DNA from: Xiphias gladius
Lineage: Eukaryota > Chordata > Actinopteri > Istiophoriformes > Xiphiidae
DNA: 64,000 nt
NCBI RefSeq assembly: GCF_016859285.1
Contig: NC_053406.1
Location: forward strand, 14,264,501 to 14,328,500
Direction: 5' to 3'
Part shown: positions 62,102 to 64,000 of the stretch, in pieces
Position numbering within the stretch: position 1 is the stretch's first letter
How the letters are laid out: each line of letters starts with the position of its first letter
Position numbers and translations under genes: made by a program
The notes under the pieces: model-generated
Told to the model about the DNA's origin: nothing
Databases searched by the model: none
Seen by the model: the letters and a program-made list of their open reading frames with translations, nothing else

Positions 62102-64000
62102 TCAGGAAGACGGCCGCTGCTCCGTCTCATCGGGGGCCTCTGAGTCTCCGATGATCTCCCAGCTGGAGGCGGAGTTGCTCACGTGGGTCGGGCTCCGGCT
62201 GCTGGCCGTCCATGTCAGGAAGCCAAAGCTGCAGAGTAGAAAAGGCAGACCTGTGGTCAGATCGGTAGTCACGGATTACAGCTAAATATAGACCAGGACT
62301 GACGAAGATCCCAGGACGGTGACAGCGTCAGCAGACAGAGATGAAACCAGTGCTTTGATTTACAGATGGTGTCCGCAGTTTTTCTGATTTCGTTTTTATA
62401 GCAGTGGTGGTTTTGGGCCATTTGGGCTTTTATTGCTCTTGCTTTGCCTTTAACGATAGTTATAGTGCAAAGTGTAACAGTTGTTAGAGTTTAATTGATC
62501 ATTCTCTTATTATATCTGCTCTCTATTCTTGTCTCTGAGATTATGGGCTAAAAAAAAAAGTATATATTTCAGATAATCTGTCGCAGAAATGACAATGCTA
62601 TTATCAATTTCTCTACCTGTTTGACAGTTACAGTATATTAGACCTGCTAATTAAGCCGAGAAGACCCATAACACATCTTAACCCAGCTGCATTTTCAGTC
62701 CTGACCATGCAAGAGTCTTTCATTTTCACTTAATCAAATACTCAGTCGAGAGGCTTTCAGGCAGCCAGACTCAAAAGTACTTTCCCAAAGATACTGGGTA
62801 AGTTAGTTTAGTAAGTTAAATTTGCTGAAATACGAGCTGGAAAATGAATTCTAAATTGTGTTCTATTGTAAACATATTGCTAAAACACCTTAAGAACTCG
62901 AAGGCACTATGTTTCAGTTGGTAAATAGCAAAAATTGTATGACATCGGGGTTCACCTCTATCTCCGCCCTGCGCTTCAAGCAAATGGCGTTGAGAAGATC
63001 CTGAGATTGGCTGTATAAACAAAATCATCTGTACTATCAGTCTAATCTCTGCTCCACAAGCACGTAATAGCTAGAAAAAGTAAAACATATCTACTGGACC
63101 GTTTAATGGCGAGCTCCTCTTTGGACAAATCACAGATGAGAAGCACACTGTGTGCACAACATGTGTTTGTGTGTTTTTGCCTGGTCGCTCACACATACAT
63201 TTAATATAACCTCAGAAACGTCTGAAGCCATGAGAAAAACACAGAGCTGACTGTCCTGCTGCAGATCTTCTTACTCATCCTCTAAACCAATGGTTCCCAA
63301 CCTCTGTTGTCTGACGTACCCCCACAGCTCTATCAGATGAGCTCAAGTACCCCTTCATTGGCACCATCAGTCATTTTGCAAATTGGATTATATTTTGGCC
63401 AGATGGTGAACAATTTGAAAAATCTATCAAAGTCAAGATAAATGCAAGAACAGATGATGAGCTTATGCAGACCCTCAGGTCACTTAAGTCATTTTCCCTT
63501 TGTTTAATAAACACTGTAAAGCCATGAAAGCAAGGAAATTCACTTCTATTTCTCAAAGCAAAAACATAAGAAGATTATGTTGAAACACAAGATGCCGAAA
63601 CACAACTACCAAACTGCTACTAGCAAAACCCTCAGCTTACAGACGAGGACGTCATCAGTGGCCTGTTTGCCGACTAGCATTATGGTTGCAAGTCTGAGCA
63701 CTGCAGTGTAGCAGCGTAGCTAGAGGTTGTACTCACAGGTTACGAATGCGTGACTCAGCGGGTTTGTCAGTGCCGTTTACTTGTGTGCCGTCTACTTCTG
63801 TCTCCTCAATCAGAGAACTCCTCTCCTCCTCGTCACTGGAGGAGAAAAAAAACACAACAACCAAAAACCGTGAATAATTCACACACTCCTACACAACCTC
63901 ATTATTTCTGGATAAGTGAATGTGTGTTGTGCGTGTGTGAGAGAGAGACCTGCTGCTGCAGTCGTTCACAGAAATTCCAAGCATCTTGGCTTTAATGAGC
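62102..64000 (-). CDS. rilp: Rab-interacting lysosomal protein, C-terminal exons (runs off the right edge)
   Basis: RILP is the Rab7 effector that recruits dynein-dynactin to late endosomes and lysosomes. Three exons are visible: 63950 to beyond 64000, 63737-63835 and 62102-62228, with GT-AG borders and matching phases. They encode about 91 residues. The first block, LIKAKMLGISVNDCSSSDEE, matches the KIKAKMLG...SSEDE segment that follows the second RILP-homology coiled coil in human RILP. Later, PAESRIRNLFGFLTW corresponds to PPESKIQSFFGLWY. The protein ends SASSWEIIGDSEAPDE...SS at a TGA. The Rab7-binding coiled-coil part is outside the window. Position and strand relative to scarf1 (immediately upstream, same strand) agree with the human SCARF1-RILP pair and support the call. 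The SSWEII tail fits the W-x-x-I pattern of LC3-interacting motifs, which is only suggestive. Confidence 0.85.
63283..63372. repeat. Fragment of a hAT-like repeat (GGTTCCCAACCT type) in a rilp intron
   Basis: AATGGTTCCCAACCTCTGTT ... GTACCCCCACAGC ... CAAGTACCCC is the recognisable end of a common fish non-autonomous repeat. The other end was not defined. Confidence 0.5.

Noticed and set aside
1-64000. Endogenous retrovirus, LTR or Polinton remains
   Set aside because: No paired long terminal repeats and no capsid-, polymerase- or envelope-like coding sequence were noticed on either strand. Faint fragments could be missed by eye.

Overview
The window is nuclear DNA of a ray-finned fish, probably a spiny-rayed (percomorph) teleost. 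The genes are compact and intron-rich. The background is AT-rich, with long CA/GT microsatellites, Tc1-type transposons and several short repeats I recognise from other teleost genomes. The coding content is seven conserved vertebrate genes. Five of them were assembled here exon by exon into complete open frames with matching splice phases.

Layout, left to right: foxn1 (minus, first five coding exons only; it runs off the left edge inside the forkhead domain); about 13 kb with no gene seen (4.1-17.3 kb), holding a palindromic repeat, a deleted Tc1 copy, microsatellites and an isolated CpG-rich patch near 9.4-9.8 kb; slc13a2 (minus, 17.3-25.7 kb, 12 exons, 588 aa); a 5.4 kb spacer with a second decayed Tc1; slc46a1 (plus, 31.1-35.5 kb, 6 exons, 494 aa); a repeat-bearing spacer; sarm1 (minus, 39.8-44.4 kb, 8 exons, 712 aa); vtn (plus, 46.0-50.4 kb, 8 exons, 564 aa); scarf1 (minus, 51.8-60.1 kb, 11 exons, 916 aa); and the last three coding exons of rilp (minus, 62.1 kb to the right edge).

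The order and orientation foxn1-slc13a2-slc46a1-sarm1-vtn mirror the human 17q11.2 block, as recalled from general knowledge. scarf1-rilp mirrors a neighbouring pair that in human lies on 17p13.3. The window therefore carries a junction between two human blocks, just past vtn.

The genes do not form one pathway. They cover thymic epithelial transcription (foxn1), dicarboxylate uptake (slc13a2), proton-coupled folate uptake (slc46a1), NAD-consuming axon degeneration (sarm1), cell adhesion and plasma matrix (vtn), scavenger uptake (scarf1) and lysosome/Rab7 transport (rilp). I found no undescribed system. The most unusual sequence signals are GT/CA microsatellites lying directly on splice sites in slc13a2 and scarf1, a GC-AG intron that sarm1 needs to stay in frame, a strongly remodelled low-complexity linker in vitronectin, and the vtn/scarf1 synteny junction. 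I saw no endogenous virus copies, tRNA or rRNA genes, or CRISPR arrays.
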